Assembly: GCF_001485215.1 (NCBI RefSeq)
Contig: NZ_BBWW01000001.1
Coordinates: forward strand, 2,418,001 to 2,482,000
DNA length: 64,000 bases
Direction: 5' to 3'
Source of the DNA: Leptolyngbya sp. NIES-2104
GTDB taxonomy: Bacteria; Cyanobacteriota; Cyanobacteriia; Leptolyngbyales; Leptolyngbyaceae
Each line of letters opens with the position of its first letter. The stretch's first letter is position 1. The position numbers and the translations under genes were made by a program. The notes beneath the pieces were generated by a model, which saw only the letters and a program-made list of their open reading frames with translations, was not told the origin of the DNA and searched no databases. Below are positions 27,207 through 34,557 of the stretch, piece by piece.

Positions 27207-27249
27207 TAGCCACCTCGATTTCTAATGGATTGGGGTGGCTTTAGTTTTT
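27207..27249 (+). terminator. Rho-independent terminator or attenuator upstream of a 74-aa gene
   Basis: AGCCACC and GGTGGCT form a 7-bp stem (27207-27240) with an 18-nt loop, followed by TTAGTTTTT. Immediately after it, GGGCTTT (27250-27256) can pair with AAAGCCC (27280-27286), which would mask the ribosome site GGAG of the following gene. Confidence 0.7.
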
Positions 27250-27286
27250 GGGCTTTCTTTGTCGTGTAATAAACGGAGAAAAGCCC

Positions 27287-27511
27287 ATGAACCTGAATTT
27301 ACAGGAATTGCTCGATCGATTTGATGCTGGCGATCAAACGGGTGAAAAGTTACAGCACGTTTTGATTGGATCACCTGAAGCGATTCGAGCCGTGACCCAC
27401 ACGCTTTGGGCGCTGAACTATGCGGAAGTTGGCTTGTGGAGTCCCATTATTCCAATGCCCGGAACGAATTTATCAATGAGTGTGCTAACGCGATATCACC
27501 GTTGCAACTAA
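27287..27511 (+). CDS. Small conserved hypothetical protein, 74 aa
   Basis: Starts at ATG 27287 with GGAGA seven bases upstream. The product MNLNLQELLDRFDAGDQTGEK continues with LQHVLIGSPEAIRAVTHTLW and ends in TRYHRCN. It is short, slightly acidic and soluble, with no recognised domain; similar small proteins appear to be common in cyanobacteria, though I cannot name the family. A leader with a terminator and an RBS-masking hairpin precedes it, so expression is probably controlled post-transcriptionally. The last codons lie inside the first of a series of GTTGCA motifs. Confidence 0.65.
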   Translation: MNLNLQELLDRFDAGDQTGEKLQHVLIGSPEAIRAVTHTLWALNYAEVGLWSPIIPMPGTNLSMSVLTRYHRCN

Positions 27512-27568
27512 GTGATCGATGATCGTTGCATTAAACTTGCTTGCTTTGAAAATGCGGTGCAACGATCG
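27501..27568. repeat. GTTGCA/TGCAAC motif cluster, upstream set
   Basis: GTTGCA at 27501 and 27525 and TGCAAC at 27558; the last two form an inverted pair (ATCGTTGCATT and AATGCGGTGCAACGAT) directly upstream of the 68-aa gene. Matching motifs recur downstream of that gene. Confidence 0.55.
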
Positions 27569-27603
27569 AGAAATTTACACAATGTGCGAGGACATATAAA
27601 GTC

Positions 27604-27810
27604 ATGCAAGCCAAGCTCCAAGAGCAACTTTCTCAAGCGGATGCAGAAGTAATTTTAGGACGTTTGCCTGAGCGAATTCGTGTTGCTCTAATTGCGCGTG
27701 CTGCGGAGATCGAATATCCGATCGAAGCAGTTGTGGAGATGGCGATCGCTAGTTTTTTGGATGCGGAAGCGTTGGGTTTTGTGGATTGCAAACCAGGACG
27801 CGGACAGTAG
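27604..27810 (+). CDS. Small helical protein, 68 aa, possibly RHH-like
   Basis: ATG 27604 preceded by GAGG. The core RLPERIRVALIARAAEIEY followed by PIEAVVEMAIASFLDAEAL has the strand-helix-turn-helix rhythm of ribbon-helix-helix proteins, but the match is not decisive. It would fit a small DNA-binding protein or orphan antitoxin. Inverted GTTGCA/TGCAAC motifs flank it on both sides, which could be its operators. No toxin ORF follows directly. Confidence 0.55.
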   Translation: MQAKLQEQLSQADAEVILGRLPERIRVALIARAAEIEYPIEAVVEMAIASFLDAEALGFVDCKPGRGQ

Positions 27811-27881
27811 CGAAAATTCATACTCTGATCGCTACTCAGTCGTCATACATCTACTTCCTAGCCATACTACGATCGCCCTAC

Positions 27882-27943
27882 GTTGCATTTTCGGTTGAGC
27901 GATTAATCAAAATCGTTGCATTGGTCAAACGGCGCGGTGCAAC
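27882..27943. repeat. GTTGCA/TGCAAC motif cluster, downstream set
   Basis: GTTGCA at 27882 and 27915 and TGCAAC at 27938. The 27911-27947 pair repeats the arrangement seen at 27521-27568 (ATCGTTGCATT ... GCGGTGCAAC) with a shorter spacer. Confidence 0.55.
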
Positions 27944-28019
27944 AATGCTATCTATTGATGGAAAATCTATGGGTGCTTGTACATTGTAAGAACAAGATTC
28001 AATTACCAAATCGCTTTAC

Positions 28020-28496
28020 ATGGCAGTAGAGGAAATTCTTGCAGAGTTTGAGGGGAAGGATTTTGTTCCTCCCAGGCTCATTCGTACTAATCGTAGTTTC
28101 AATAATGAAGGTACTTCTCTGTATTATTACGTTCACGGTAAAGATTCTGATGGGCTTATTGCTGGTTTGAAGCTTGACTTCTTTAAAGATATTCGTTTCA
28201 GCAATTTCAAGAAGCCTCATCCAACCGAGGAGTACAGACCTTACTTCGATAAGTTTCGATATGGATTGTCGTGCAGCAACGATGATATATTGCAGCGCTT
28301 TGTATCATCTGACTCTGTGACGAAAGCGCAATTAGAAAAGATGGCTAGGCATTGGGAAGTTTCAATAGAGCAATTCATCAATACCCTGCTTCTTGCATAC
28401 ATGTTGTTACAGGATGCCGAAGATAATGGCTGGCTTGATAGTTCAGATTGGGATGGCGGAAATTTTAGAGGTTCATTGCCCTCAGCAAAACGCTAA
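28020..28496 (+). CDS. Hypothetical protein, 158 aa, AT-richer than neighbours
   Basis: No family recognised. The protein is soluble and acidic overall, begins MAVEEILAEFEGKDFVPPRL and has an aromatic middle (SLYYYVHGKDSD, LKLDFFKDIRFSNFKK) and a helical C-terminal part (AQLEKMARHWEVSIEQFINT then LLLAYMLLQDAEDNGW). Codon choice is visibly more AT-rich than in the flanking genes, and it lies between repeat motifs and a Doc module, which suggests acquired DNA. No strong ribosome site was seen before the ATG. Confidence 0.55.
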   Translation: MAVEEILAEFEGKDFVPPRLIRTNRSFNNEGTSLYYYVHGKDSDGLIAGLKLDFFKDIRFSNFKKPHPTEEYRPYFDKFRYGLSCSNDDILQRFVSSDSVTKAQLEKMARHWEVSIEQFINTLLLAYMLLQDAEDNGWLDSSDWDGGNFRGSLPSAKR

Positions 28497-28568
28497 AACA
28501 CTTGACATATCAGAGGAGCGTACAGGACTATTGCTGAACTGGTTATCTGCGCTCGGTGAGCGCCACTG

Positions 28569-28955
28569 TTATCTTACGACTACGTGCTTTTTCAGCCACT
28601 CAACAAACTGTTCTCGCTCCAATTCACCCGCTGCTAGCGCTAAAATAGTTTGCTCTTGTTCGTCAACTGATGCACTAATTTCTAATCCATTCAGAACTAG
28701 AAACGTTTCCATTGCCGCGTGCCCAATACGCTTATTCCCATCCACAAAAGGATGATTCATGACCAGCGAAAATCCTAAAGCCGCTGCTTTATCAAGCAAA
28801 CTCGGATAAAGTTCTTCTCCACCAAACGTCATTCGAGGTTGAGCGATCGCAGATTCCAGCATTCCTAAATCTCGAATGCCGATCGCGCCACCAGATGTCT
28901 CAACAATCCGACGATGTAGATCGAGAATCTCAATCAGCGGCAAATAGCGAATCAT
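28569..28955 (-). CDS. doc: Doc-family (Fic fold) toxin
   Basis: A 128-aa death-on-curing type toxin. The Fic/Doc motif is HPFVDGNKRIGH with catalytic His68; the final Arg of AMP-transferring Fic proteins is absent, as in Doc, which phosphorylates elongation factor Tu and stops translation. IRDLGMLESAIAQPRMTFGG is the typical Doc N-terminal region. The start overlaps the antitoxin stop by 4 nt, so translation is coupled. Antitoxin-first order is kept. Target assignment follows the family, not direct evidence. Confidence 0.9.
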   Translation of the reverse strand: MIRYLPLIEILDLHRRIVETSGGAIGIRDLGMLESAIAQPRMTFGGEELYPSLLDKAAALGFSLVMNHPFVDGNKRIGHAAMETFLVLNGLEISASVDEQEQTILALAAGELEREQFVEWLKKHVVVR

Positions 28956-29149
28956 GCAAGCCGCTCATAAAGTTCAGCATTCTTGTGCAGCACATAATCG
29001 GCAGCTTGAGAAAAATCGCTTTTCGGATGGTTCAGCCAGTCTTCAATACTAATTCGCAGCAATTCTTCAGGAGCGATTCCAAGCTCTCGCGCCAAATCTT
29101 GTAACGCTTGAAATTGCTGGTCAGAAAGCTCAACTTTAACAGAAGCCAT
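28952..29149 (-). CDS. Antitoxin of the Doc module
   Basis: A 65-aa partner upstream of doc. VKVELSDQQFQALQDLARELG gives a strand plus helix like ribbon-helix-helix DNA-binding proteins, and the C-terminal segment (SIEDWLNHPKSDFSQAADYV) would cover the Fic active site. It resembles the short antitoxins commonly paired with Doc in cyanobacteria rather than classical Phd. Four-base ATGA overlap with doc. Confidence 0.8.
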   Translation of the reverse strand: MASVKVELSDQQFQALQDLARELGIAPEELLRISIEDWLNHPKSDFSQAADYVLHKNAELYERLA

Positions 29150-29177
29150 TCTTCATTCTCCCCAAGTTAAAATTCGC

Positions 29178-29879
29178 TCAATCCTCAACGTCTTCGGTCT
29201 GCATTAATCTCTGTTTCAGTCGTTCGGGATCACCCTTATCCACCACTTTCCCACTTTCCAACAAAAACGCCCCGTCACAATATTCCAATTCTTCCAACCG
29301 ATGCGTCACCCAAAGCGCCGTAATGCCCCGCTTCTTCACCAACGTCTGCACCTGCGCCACCAATTCCAACTGGCTATCCGGATCAAGCAACGCAGTCGGC
29401 TCATCTAATAAAAGGACATCGCAATGACGAGCGATCGCACCCGCGATCGCGACTCGCTGTTTCTGTCCCCCACTCAGCGCATAAATCGGACGACGCTGAA
29501 ACGCCCCCAAACTTACAGCCGTCAGCGACTCTTCCACCCGCTGCCGAATCTCCGCCGTCGTCAATCCTTCATCCACCAACCCAAACGCCACATCCGCCCC
29601 CACCGTCGGCATCACCAACTGATGATCCGGATTTTGAAACACAAAACCGACCGGAGGCGAGATATGAATTTCTCCTCCAGTCGGCTGCAACAATCCTGCC
29701 AACAATCTCAGCAGCGTCGATTTACCGCTCCCATTCGCGCCTAGCAGCATCCAGAACTCTCCTTTCGGCACATCCAGCGCACACGATCGCAAAATCGCCT
29801 TGTCCTCCGACCAGCCAAAACTGAGATCGATCGCTTGAATCGCAGAGAGTCCTTCCTGCATGGGCGCGTCTACGGTCAT
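29178..29879 (-). CDS. Energy-coupling-factor type ABC ATPase (CbiO/EcfA-like)
   Basis: A 233-aa ATPase subunit of an ECF-type or cobalt/biotin-type importer. Walker A LLGANGSGKSTL, Q-loop in GFVFQNPDHQLVMPTVGADVAF (the NPDHQ wording is typical of CbiO/EcfA), signature ALSGGQKQRVAIAG, Walker B VLLLDEPTALLDPDS and H-loop VTHRLEE are all present. It has no adjacent membrane subunit. A second, related ATPase is at 57626-58297; in cyanobacteria and plastids such pairs of ATPases may share one distant T component. An 88-aa conserved protein lies 6 nt upstream. Confidence 0.88.
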   Translation of the reverse strand: MTVDAPMQEGLSAIQAIDLSFGWSEDKAILRSCALDVPKGEFWMLLGANGSGKSTLLRLLAGLLQPTGGEIHISPPVGFVFQNPDHQLVMPTVGADVAFGLVDEGLTTAEIRQRVEESLTAVSLGAFQRRPIYALSGGQKQRVAIAGAIARHCDVLLLDEPTALLDPDSQLELVAQVQTLVKKRGITALWVTHRLEELEYCDGAFLLESGKVVDKGDPERLKQRLMQTEDVED

Positions 29880-29885
29880 ATCGAT

Positions 29886-30152
29886 TTATTCCGCCGTTGC
29901 AAATGAGAATCCTGCGGGTCTGCCCGAAGCTGCCGCACTGGATTTCTCATACATCTGAACCGCAGCAATACTATCGGCAAACACCGCGAGCTTCTTATCG
30001 GTTTGGCGATCGCAAGTGAATTCAAGCAATCCGCCGCCGCCCTTCATCGCGCTCAAGATTTCTTGAAACGTTTCTTCCGCTGCTTCCGCTGATTTCCGTT
30101 GAAATGAGAGACCGAGCGGGTTTCCCTTCAGGGTTAATTCGAGAATATACAT
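29886..30152 (-). CDS. Conserved cyanobacterial hypothetical protein, 88 aa
   Basis: Begins MYILELTLKGNPLGLSFQRK, then a helical EAAEETFQEILSAMK and a strand with LLEFTCDRQTDKKLAVFADS, ending in an Ala/Ser-rich tail. No named domain recognised. It precedes the ECF-type ATPase by 6 nt on the same strand, so they are very likely co-transcribed, and a link to that transporter is possible. It diverges from psbD across about 240 bases. Confidence 0.7.
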   Translation of the reverse strand: MYILELTLKGNPLGLSFQRKSAEAAEETFQEILSAMKGGGGLLEFTCDRQTDKKLAVFADSIAAVQMYEKSSAAASGRPAGFSFATAE

Positions 30153-30306
30153 AATGTCGATCGTACAAACTGCCAGTTCTCAGTATCGCAAATATCCGCA
30201 GAAACGGCTTGCTTCCCCATTGTGCTAGAGGGGGATCAATTTGAAAGAATTTCCGTAATTCTAAGATTTATTAAGAAAATACTGGAAATTTTTAGAGAAG
30301 TCTCCA

Positions 30307-30312
30307 TATAAT
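30307..30312 (+). promoter_or_regulatory. Predicted -10 box of psbD
   Basis: A perfect TATAAT 83 bases before the psbD ATG, with a weak -35-like TGGAAA about 17 bases upstream. It implies a leader of roughly 75 nt. No sure HLR1 site was found by eye. Confidence 0.55.
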
Positions 30313-30395
30313 CAGAGGCATAGGTTACGAAAAGTAAACTCTATTTCATAATTCCGAGTTTGCTTCTTCCACCCGTATTTATTTGGAGCTTATTA

Positions 30396-31454
30396 ATGAC
30401 CATCGCAGTAGGTCGCGCGCCGTCCCAGAGAGGCATTTTCGATGCCCTCGACGACTGGCTCAAACGCGATAGATTCGTCTTCGTCGGCTGGTCTGGCATC
30501 CTGCTCTTCCCCTGTGCGTTCATGGCACTCGGCGGCTGGATGACCGGCACCACCTTCGTTTCCTCCTGGTACACCCACGGACTCGCCTCCTCGTACCTCG
30601 AAGGCTGTAACTTTCTCACCGTTGCCGTTTCCACTCCCGCGGACAGCTTAGGACACTCCCTGCTGCTGCTCTGGGGACCCGAAGCGCAAGGCGACTTCAC
30701 CCGCTGGTGTCAACTCGGCGGACTCTGGACGTTTGTCGCCCTGCACGGCGCGTTCGGCTTAATCGGCTTCTGTCTGCGTCAGCTTGAGATCGCACGTCTG
30801 GTCGGCATTCGTCCCTACAACGCGATCGCGTTCACCGGACCGATCGCCGTATTCGTGTCGGTCTTCTTGATGTACCCACTCGGACAATCCTCGTGGTTCT
30901 TCGCACCGAGTTTTGGTGTCGCTGCTATTTTCCGTTTCATTCTGTTCATCCAAGGCTTCCACAACTTCACGTTGAACCCGTTCCACATGATGGGAGTCGC
31001 GGGCATTCTCGGTGGTGCACTCTTGTGTGCGATTCACGGAGCCACGGTGGAGAACACCTTGTTTGAAGACGGCGATGGGTCGAGCACCTTCCGGGCGTTC
31101 AACCCGACACAAGCGGAAGAAACATACTCGATGGTGACCGCGAACCGCTTCTGGTCGCAGATCTTCGGGATTGCGTTCAGTAACAAACGGTGGTTGCACT
31201 TCTTCATGCTGTTCGTTCCGGTCACCGGACTGTGGATGGCATCGGTGGGCATCATCGGCATCGCACTCAACTTGCGGGCGTATGACTTCGTCTCGCAAGA
31301 GTTACGTGCAGCCGAAGACCCGGAATTTGAAACGTTCTACACGAAGAACATTTTGCTGAACGAGGGCATCCGGGCGTGGATGGCATCTCAGGATCAGCCG
31401 CATGAACACTTTGTATTCCCTGAAGAAGTGCTGCCTCGCGGTAACGCTCTCTAA
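30396..31454 (+). CDS. psbD: Photosystem II D2 protein
   Basis: Reaction-centre D2 subunit of photosystem II in the thylakoid membrane. ATG 30396 gives the standard 352 aa starting MTIAVGRAP. Functional residues are at canonical positions: His117 (ChlZ), Tyr160 (TyrD), His189, His197 (P680 ligand), His214 and His268 (iron/QA). It ends in the usual [10 protein letters not shown]. Unusual: residue 191, Trp in the D2 sequences I can recall, is Phe here ([11 protein letters not shown]), with Cys126 and Leu130 where Met and Phe are usual. No psbC follows, so this is a solitary psbD as in psbDII loci, not the psbDC operon. A strong terminator follows. Codon use is C-rich, typical of highly expressed genes. 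Confidence 0.97.
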   Translation: MTIAVGRAPSQRGIFDALDDWLKRDRFVFVGWSGILLFPCAFMALGGWMTGTTFVSSWYTHGLASSYLEGCNFLTVAVSTPADSLGHSLLLLWGPEAQGDFTRWCQLGGLWTFVALHGAFGLIGFCLRQLEIARLVGIRPYNAIAFTGPIAVFVSVFLMYPLGQSSWFFAPSFGVAAIFRFILFIQGFHNFTLNPFHMMGVAGILGGALLCAIHGATVENTLFEDGDGSSTFRAFNPTQAEETYSMVTANRFWSQIFGIAFSNKRWLHFFMLFVPVTGLWMASVGIIGIALNLRAYDFVSQELRAAEDPEFETFYTKNILLNEGIRAWMASQDQPHEHFVFPEEVLPRGNAL

Positions 31455-31480
31455 GAAGCAAAGTCTTTCTGATTCCATTC

Positions 31481-31509
31481 GCTCCTACCTCTTGGGTAGG
31501 AGCTTTTTT
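31481..31509 (+). terminator. Rho-independent terminator of psbD
   Basis: GCTCCTACC/GGTAGGAGC forms a perfect 9-bp stem with a 5-nt loop, followed by TTTTTT at 31504-31509. It closes the psbD transcript before a new promoter-like site. Confidence 0.93.
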
Positions 31510-31514
31510 AATGC

Positions 31515-31545
31515 TTGACACATTCGAGAATAGGTATGCTACATT
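31515..31545 (+). promoter_or_regulatory. Predicted promoter of the 23-codon ORF transcript
   Basis: A perfect TTGACA (31515-31520) lies right after the psbD terminator. Candidate -10 boxes are TATGCT at 31535 and TACATT at 31540; spacing is not ideal for either (14 and 19 bases), so the exact start is uncertain. The following leader can fold with ACAGA/TCTGT closing a GGAA/TTCC stem. Confidence 0.45.
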
Positions 31546-31629
31546 GAATTACAGATGAAGGAATTCGATGAGTTCCGAGTCTGTAAACCCTTTGAAATTT
31601 ATCCACTTAGGACATAGGAGGTGATGCCC

Positions 31630-31701
31630 ATGCCAGATAGTAGTAAACGCTTGGGTCGTCAGGTTAGAGTTAGTCGGCTGCGCGCCGGGGCTGTTCTCTA
31701 A
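31630..31701 (+). CDS. 23-residue basic peptide with strong ribosome site
   Basis: A perfect AGGAGG (31616-31621) sits 8 bases before ATG 31630. The peptide starts MPDSSKRLGRQVRV and ends in RAGAVL, with 5 Arg and 1 Lys in 23 residues and no membrane segment. An in-frame ATG at 31624 is too close to the ribosome site. The ORF is bracketed by a promoter-like TTGACA and a terminator at 31808, with about 110 untranslated bases after its stop. It may be a leader peptide, a small functional protein or the coding part of a dual-function RNA. I know no homologue. Confidence 0.5.
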   Translation: MPDSSKRLGRQVRVSRLRAGAVL

Positions 31702-31807
31702 CAGTTATTTCAGACCTTTTGTAGTATTGTCCGTACAATTCTTCAACCACTGGACTAACACGGAGTTCCTTCCGGCAGTCTGGTTTCTAAACTGAAGACC
31801 CACTACA

Positions 31808-31871
31808 CCGCTCTTGTTCTTGAATGTTGGATGCGTCCAGCTTTCTCCCGAACAAGAGCGGATAGTTTTTT
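31808..31871 (+). terminator. Strong terminator ending the short-ORF transcript
   Basis: CCGCTCTTGTTC (31808-31819) pairs perfectly with GAACAAGAGCGG (31850-31861) over 12 bp, then ATAG and TTTTTT. It separates the small ORF from the porin gene. Confidence 0.88.
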
Positions 31872-32160
31872 AAAGAGAAAAACTTTACGATCGCTCCAAA
31901 GATGTACGTCTTTAGATAGAGGAGCCAGAATTTTGGCTGAGGCACTCTATAACAAGATTGGGTACTCTACCGATTGAATCCCTGTAACTGAACCCTGACA
32001 GTTGGAGAATTGTCACACTTTCACAGTGTCACAATTCGGCTCTAGCAGGTAAACTAATTTGCAGTGGTGAAGTTGTGCAGTAATCTTGCCAACTTTGTAA
32101 TTTTGATATAGAAGGCTCCGCTAGTCGTTCTATCTGAAGGTGTGAGGAAAACTAAACACA
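31872..32160 (+). other. Porin upstream region
   Basis: About 290 bases before the porin ATG with no ORF. It holds the near-perfect palindrome at 32007-32037 and a GAGGAAAA-like ribosome site (GTGTGAGGAAAAC) about ten bases before the start codon. Confidence 0.5.
32007..32037. promoter_or_regulatory. Near-perfect palindrome upstream of the porin gene
   Basis: Arms GAATTGTCACACT and AGTGTCACAATTC pair at 12 of 13 positions around a 5-nt centre. No T-run follows, so it is more likely an operator or leader hairpin than a terminator. The binding factor is unknown. Confidence 0.5.
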
Positions 32161-34017
32161 ATGCGTAAGATCTTATTGAACTCTCTGTTCACAAGTCCTG
32201 CTGTCTTAGGCGCAGCTTTGATGATGTCTTCCTCCGCGATCGCGGCTCCGAAGGCAGAAGTGAAAACTGAAGTTGCTGGACTGCCTGCTCTCGAAATTGG
32301 CACTCAATCGAAAACGATTGCCCCGATCGCTGAAGTGAAATCGCTCAGCACCGAGAAGACCGCTGAGGCTGTCAAGCCCCAAGTTCAGATTGCAGCGGAA
32401 TTTAGCCCTGCTAAATCTGTAGTCGTAAATGAGCCTGTAAAAGTTGCTCAAGCGGCACCTGAAACTTCGACAACCCCCAGCGTTGATTCTTTAAATCAAA
32501 TCAACCGCTACAGCCGTGAAGGACAAGGGGCAACGGGCGCAAACGCTCAAGTGACCTCTGTGTCTCAGCTTTCTGATGTTCGTCCCACCGATTGGGCTTT
32601 CCAAGCTCTCCAATCGCTGGTTGAACGCTATGGCTGTATCGCGGGTTATCCCGATCGCACTTATCGCGGTAATCGTGCTCTCACTCGGTTTGAATTTGCA
32701 GCGGGTCTGAATGCGTGTCTCGATCGCGTCAACGAGCTGATCGCCGCATCGACTGCTGACTTGGTGAAGAAAGAAGACCTGGCGACGCTGCAAAAACTGC
32801 AGGAACAATTTGCGGCAGAATTGGCGACGATTCGCGGACGTGTGGATGCGCTCGAAGCCCGCACTACAACCTTAGAGAAGCAGCAATTCTCTACAACTAC
32901 GAAACTCGCAGGTGAAGCAATTTTTGCCGTTACCGACGAATTTGGTGTTCGTGGAACTGGTGGAAACAACACCGTCTTTCAGAACCGCGTTCGTTTAGCA
33001 TTGAATACCAGCTTCACTGGAAGAGACTTGTTAGTCACCCGGATCGCTGCTGGTAACGCAGATCTGTTTACGCTCCCTCCTGGTAGTGGTGCTGAGGGAA
33101 TTCAGACCTTCAACTTCGGTAATACAGGTGGAAACCGTGCCTTTATTGACTGGGTAGCTTACTACTTCCCAGTTGGCGAGAACCTGAGATTCTATATCCC
33201 GGCAGTCAGCGGTCTGCATTATGACTATGCTCCGACGATTAGCCCCGCTTTGGATGCGGCTGATGGTGGTACAGGTCCGCTCTCCGTCTTTGCTCAACGC
33301 AACCCGATCTACTTGATCGGTGGTGGAACAGGTATCGGTGCAAACTTCAACCTGAACAACACCTTCCAAGTCAGCGCAGGTTACTTGGCTGACAACTCCG
33401 ACGGTAGCCAACTCACCTTTGGTGCAAACAACCCTGGTGCAGGAGGCGGTTTGTTCAACGGTAGCTACAGTGCCCTCGCTCAATTGACCTTCAATGCCAG
33501 CGACGCACTTCAGATTGGTTTAACCTACGTCAACGCTTATCGTCGTGGTGCTATCTTTGACGGTGGTTCGGCATTAGCGTCTTCGGGAACCTTCTTGGCA
33601 AACCGTAACATCGGTGGATCAGGTGCTTCTCAGGTCAGCGCTTACGGTGCTTCGGTTGCATTCAAACTCAGCCCGAACATTGTGTTGAACGCATTCGGTT
33701 CGTTGATCAACGCAAATTTTGTGGATGACGGAGAAGGACAGAAAGACATCTGGACTTACGGCGTTGGCTTGGCGTTCCCTGACTTTGGTAAGAAAGGTAA
33801 CTTGCTTGGATTCGTTGCTGGTGCAGAGCCTTATGTAGGCAATCCTGGTGCTGGCTTGCGGAACGATATTCCGCTCCACTTTGAAGGCTTCTACAAGTAC
33901 CAATTGACCGATAATATCTCGGTGACTCCGGGTGTGATCTGGGTTGTGAATCCAGGTCAGAACGAAGCGAACGATGATGTTGTGATTGGTACGATTAGAA
34001 CGACCTTCACGTTCTAA
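32161..34017 (+). CDS. SLH-domain, OprB-like outer-membrane porin
   Basis: A 618-aa major outer-membrane porin of the cyanobacterial SomA/SomB (Slr1841-like, iron-uptake-porin) type. A signal peptide spans residues 1-28 (ending SSSAIAAPKA). After a low-complexity linker the SLH domain (about 139-190: SQLSDVRPTDWAFQALQSLV, GYPDRTYRGNRALTRFEFAA) would bind the peptidoglycan-linked polysaccharide. A coiled coil (FAAELATIRGRVDALEART) leads into a beta-barrel ending in aromatic TIRTTFTF, the terminal Phe expected for BamA recognition. Transports small solutes or inorganic ions. Long 5' region with a palindrome; terminator hairpins follow. Confidence 0.93.
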   Translation: MRKILLNSLFTSPAVLGAALMMSSSAIAAPKAEVKTEVAGLPALEIGTQSKTIAPIAEVKSLSTEKTAEAVKPQVQIAAEFSPAKSVVVNEPVKVAQAAPETSTTPSVDSLNQINRYSREGQGATGANAQVTSVSQLSDVRPTDWAFQALQSLVERYGCIAGYPDRTYRGNRALTRFEFAAGLNACLDRVNELIAASTADLVKKEDLATLQKLQEQFAAELATIRGRVDALEARTTTLEKQQFSTTTKLAGEAIFAVTDEFGVRGTGGNNTVFQNRVRLALNTSFTGRDLLVTRIAAGNADLFTLPPGSGAEGIQTFNFGNTGGNRAFIDWVAYYFPVGENLRFYIPAVSGLHYDYAPTISPALDAADGGTGPLSVFAQRNPIYLIGGGTGIGANFNLNNTFQVSAGYLADNSDGSQLTFGANNPGAGGGLFNGSYSALAQLTFNASDALQIGLTYVNAYRRGAIFDGGSALASSGTFLANRNIGGSGASQVSAYGASVAFKLSPNIVLNAFGSLINANFVDDGEGQKDIWTYGVGLAFPDFGKKGNLLGFVAGAEPYVGNPGAGLRNDIPLHFEGFYKYQLTDNISVTPGVIWVVNPGQNEANDDVVIGTIRTTFTF

Positions 34018-34024
34018 AACTCGC

Positions 34025-34056
34025 TGAGACCTCGCCCGAAAATAAGCGAGGTCTCA
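34025..34056 (+). terminator. Hairpin just after the porin gene
   Basis: TGAGACCTCGC/GCGAGGTCTCA gives a perfect 11-bp stem with a 10-nt loop. No T-run follows, so it may protect the mRNA 3' end rather than terminate. Confidence 0.6.
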
Positions 34057-34134
34057 GGAACAATCATTTGGTTTATGCTTCAAGTCTGCTAAGCGAACAG
34101 TTTTATGTTTGCTCCAGTTTGGTAAGCCTCATTT

Positions 34135-34165
34135 AACCCTGTCAGATTGGCAGGGTTTTTGTTTT
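34135..34165 (+). terminator. Rho-independent terminator downstream of the porin
   Basis: AACCCTG (34135-34141) pairs with CAGGGTT (34151-34157), followed by TTTGTTTT. Confidence 0.8.
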
Positions 34166-34265
34166 GCCGTCTGTAAGAAGATAGAACCTGAAACGGCACT
34201 ATAGATCGAAGTATTAAGCAGTGGTTGGAATTACGCTTTACGTAATGTAACTTTGGAGAAGCGTT

Positions 34266-34460
34266 ATGGCGAAAGTCAATCCGATCGATGTTCAAAAACA
34301 TCTCAAAGGACTCGATTATCCAGCAACAAAAGAAGATGTGATTAAACACGCAGAAAAAAATGGTGCAGATGAGGAATTGAAAGCACTGTTGCAGGATTTA
34401 CCGGATGAGGAATATGCAAAGCCAACAGATGTGAATAAAGCGATCGGTCAAGTTGAATAA
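34266..34460 (+). CDS. DUF2795 protein, 64 aa
   Basis: A single DUF2795 domain: MAKVNPIDVQKHLKGLDYPA, then TKEDVIKHAEKNGA, DEELKALLQDLPDEEYAKP and VNKAI. This is the usual form, a three-helix bundle seen in many bacteria whose role is unknown; it often occurs near stress or nucleoid-associated genes. Start ATG 34266 has GGAG nine bases upstream. A terminator follows within 10 nt of the stop, so it is a single-gene unit. Confidence 0.85.
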   Translation: MAKVNPIDVQKHLKGLDYPATKEDVIKHAEKNGADEELKALLQDLPDEEYAKPTDVNKAIGQVE

Positions 34461-34470
34461 CTCCCGTCAA

Positions 34471-34497
34471 GCTGCATTTTAAGAATGCGGCTTTTTT
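34471..34497 (+). terminator. Rho-independent terminator of the DUF2795 gene
   Basis: GCTGCATT/AATGCGGC, 8-bp stem with one G-T pair and a 5-nt loop, then TTTTTT. Confidence 0.88.
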
Positions 34498-34502
34498 CAT
34501 GT

Positions 34503-34537
34503 AAAAACGGGTGTGAAGGCTAGTCTCTTCACACCCG
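34503..34537 (-). terminator. Rho-independent terminator of the HLIP gene
   Basis: CGGGTGTGAAG/CTTCACACCCG, perfect 11-bp stem (34508-34537); on the minus strand a run of five T (34503-34507) follows. Confidence 0.88.
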
Positions 34538-34557
34538 AATAATTCATTTAATTGTAA

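Noticed and set aside
30759-31298. Long minus-strand ORF in psbD
   Set aside because: Psb D2 is certain on the plus strand; the antisense frame has no family features and arises from codon bias.
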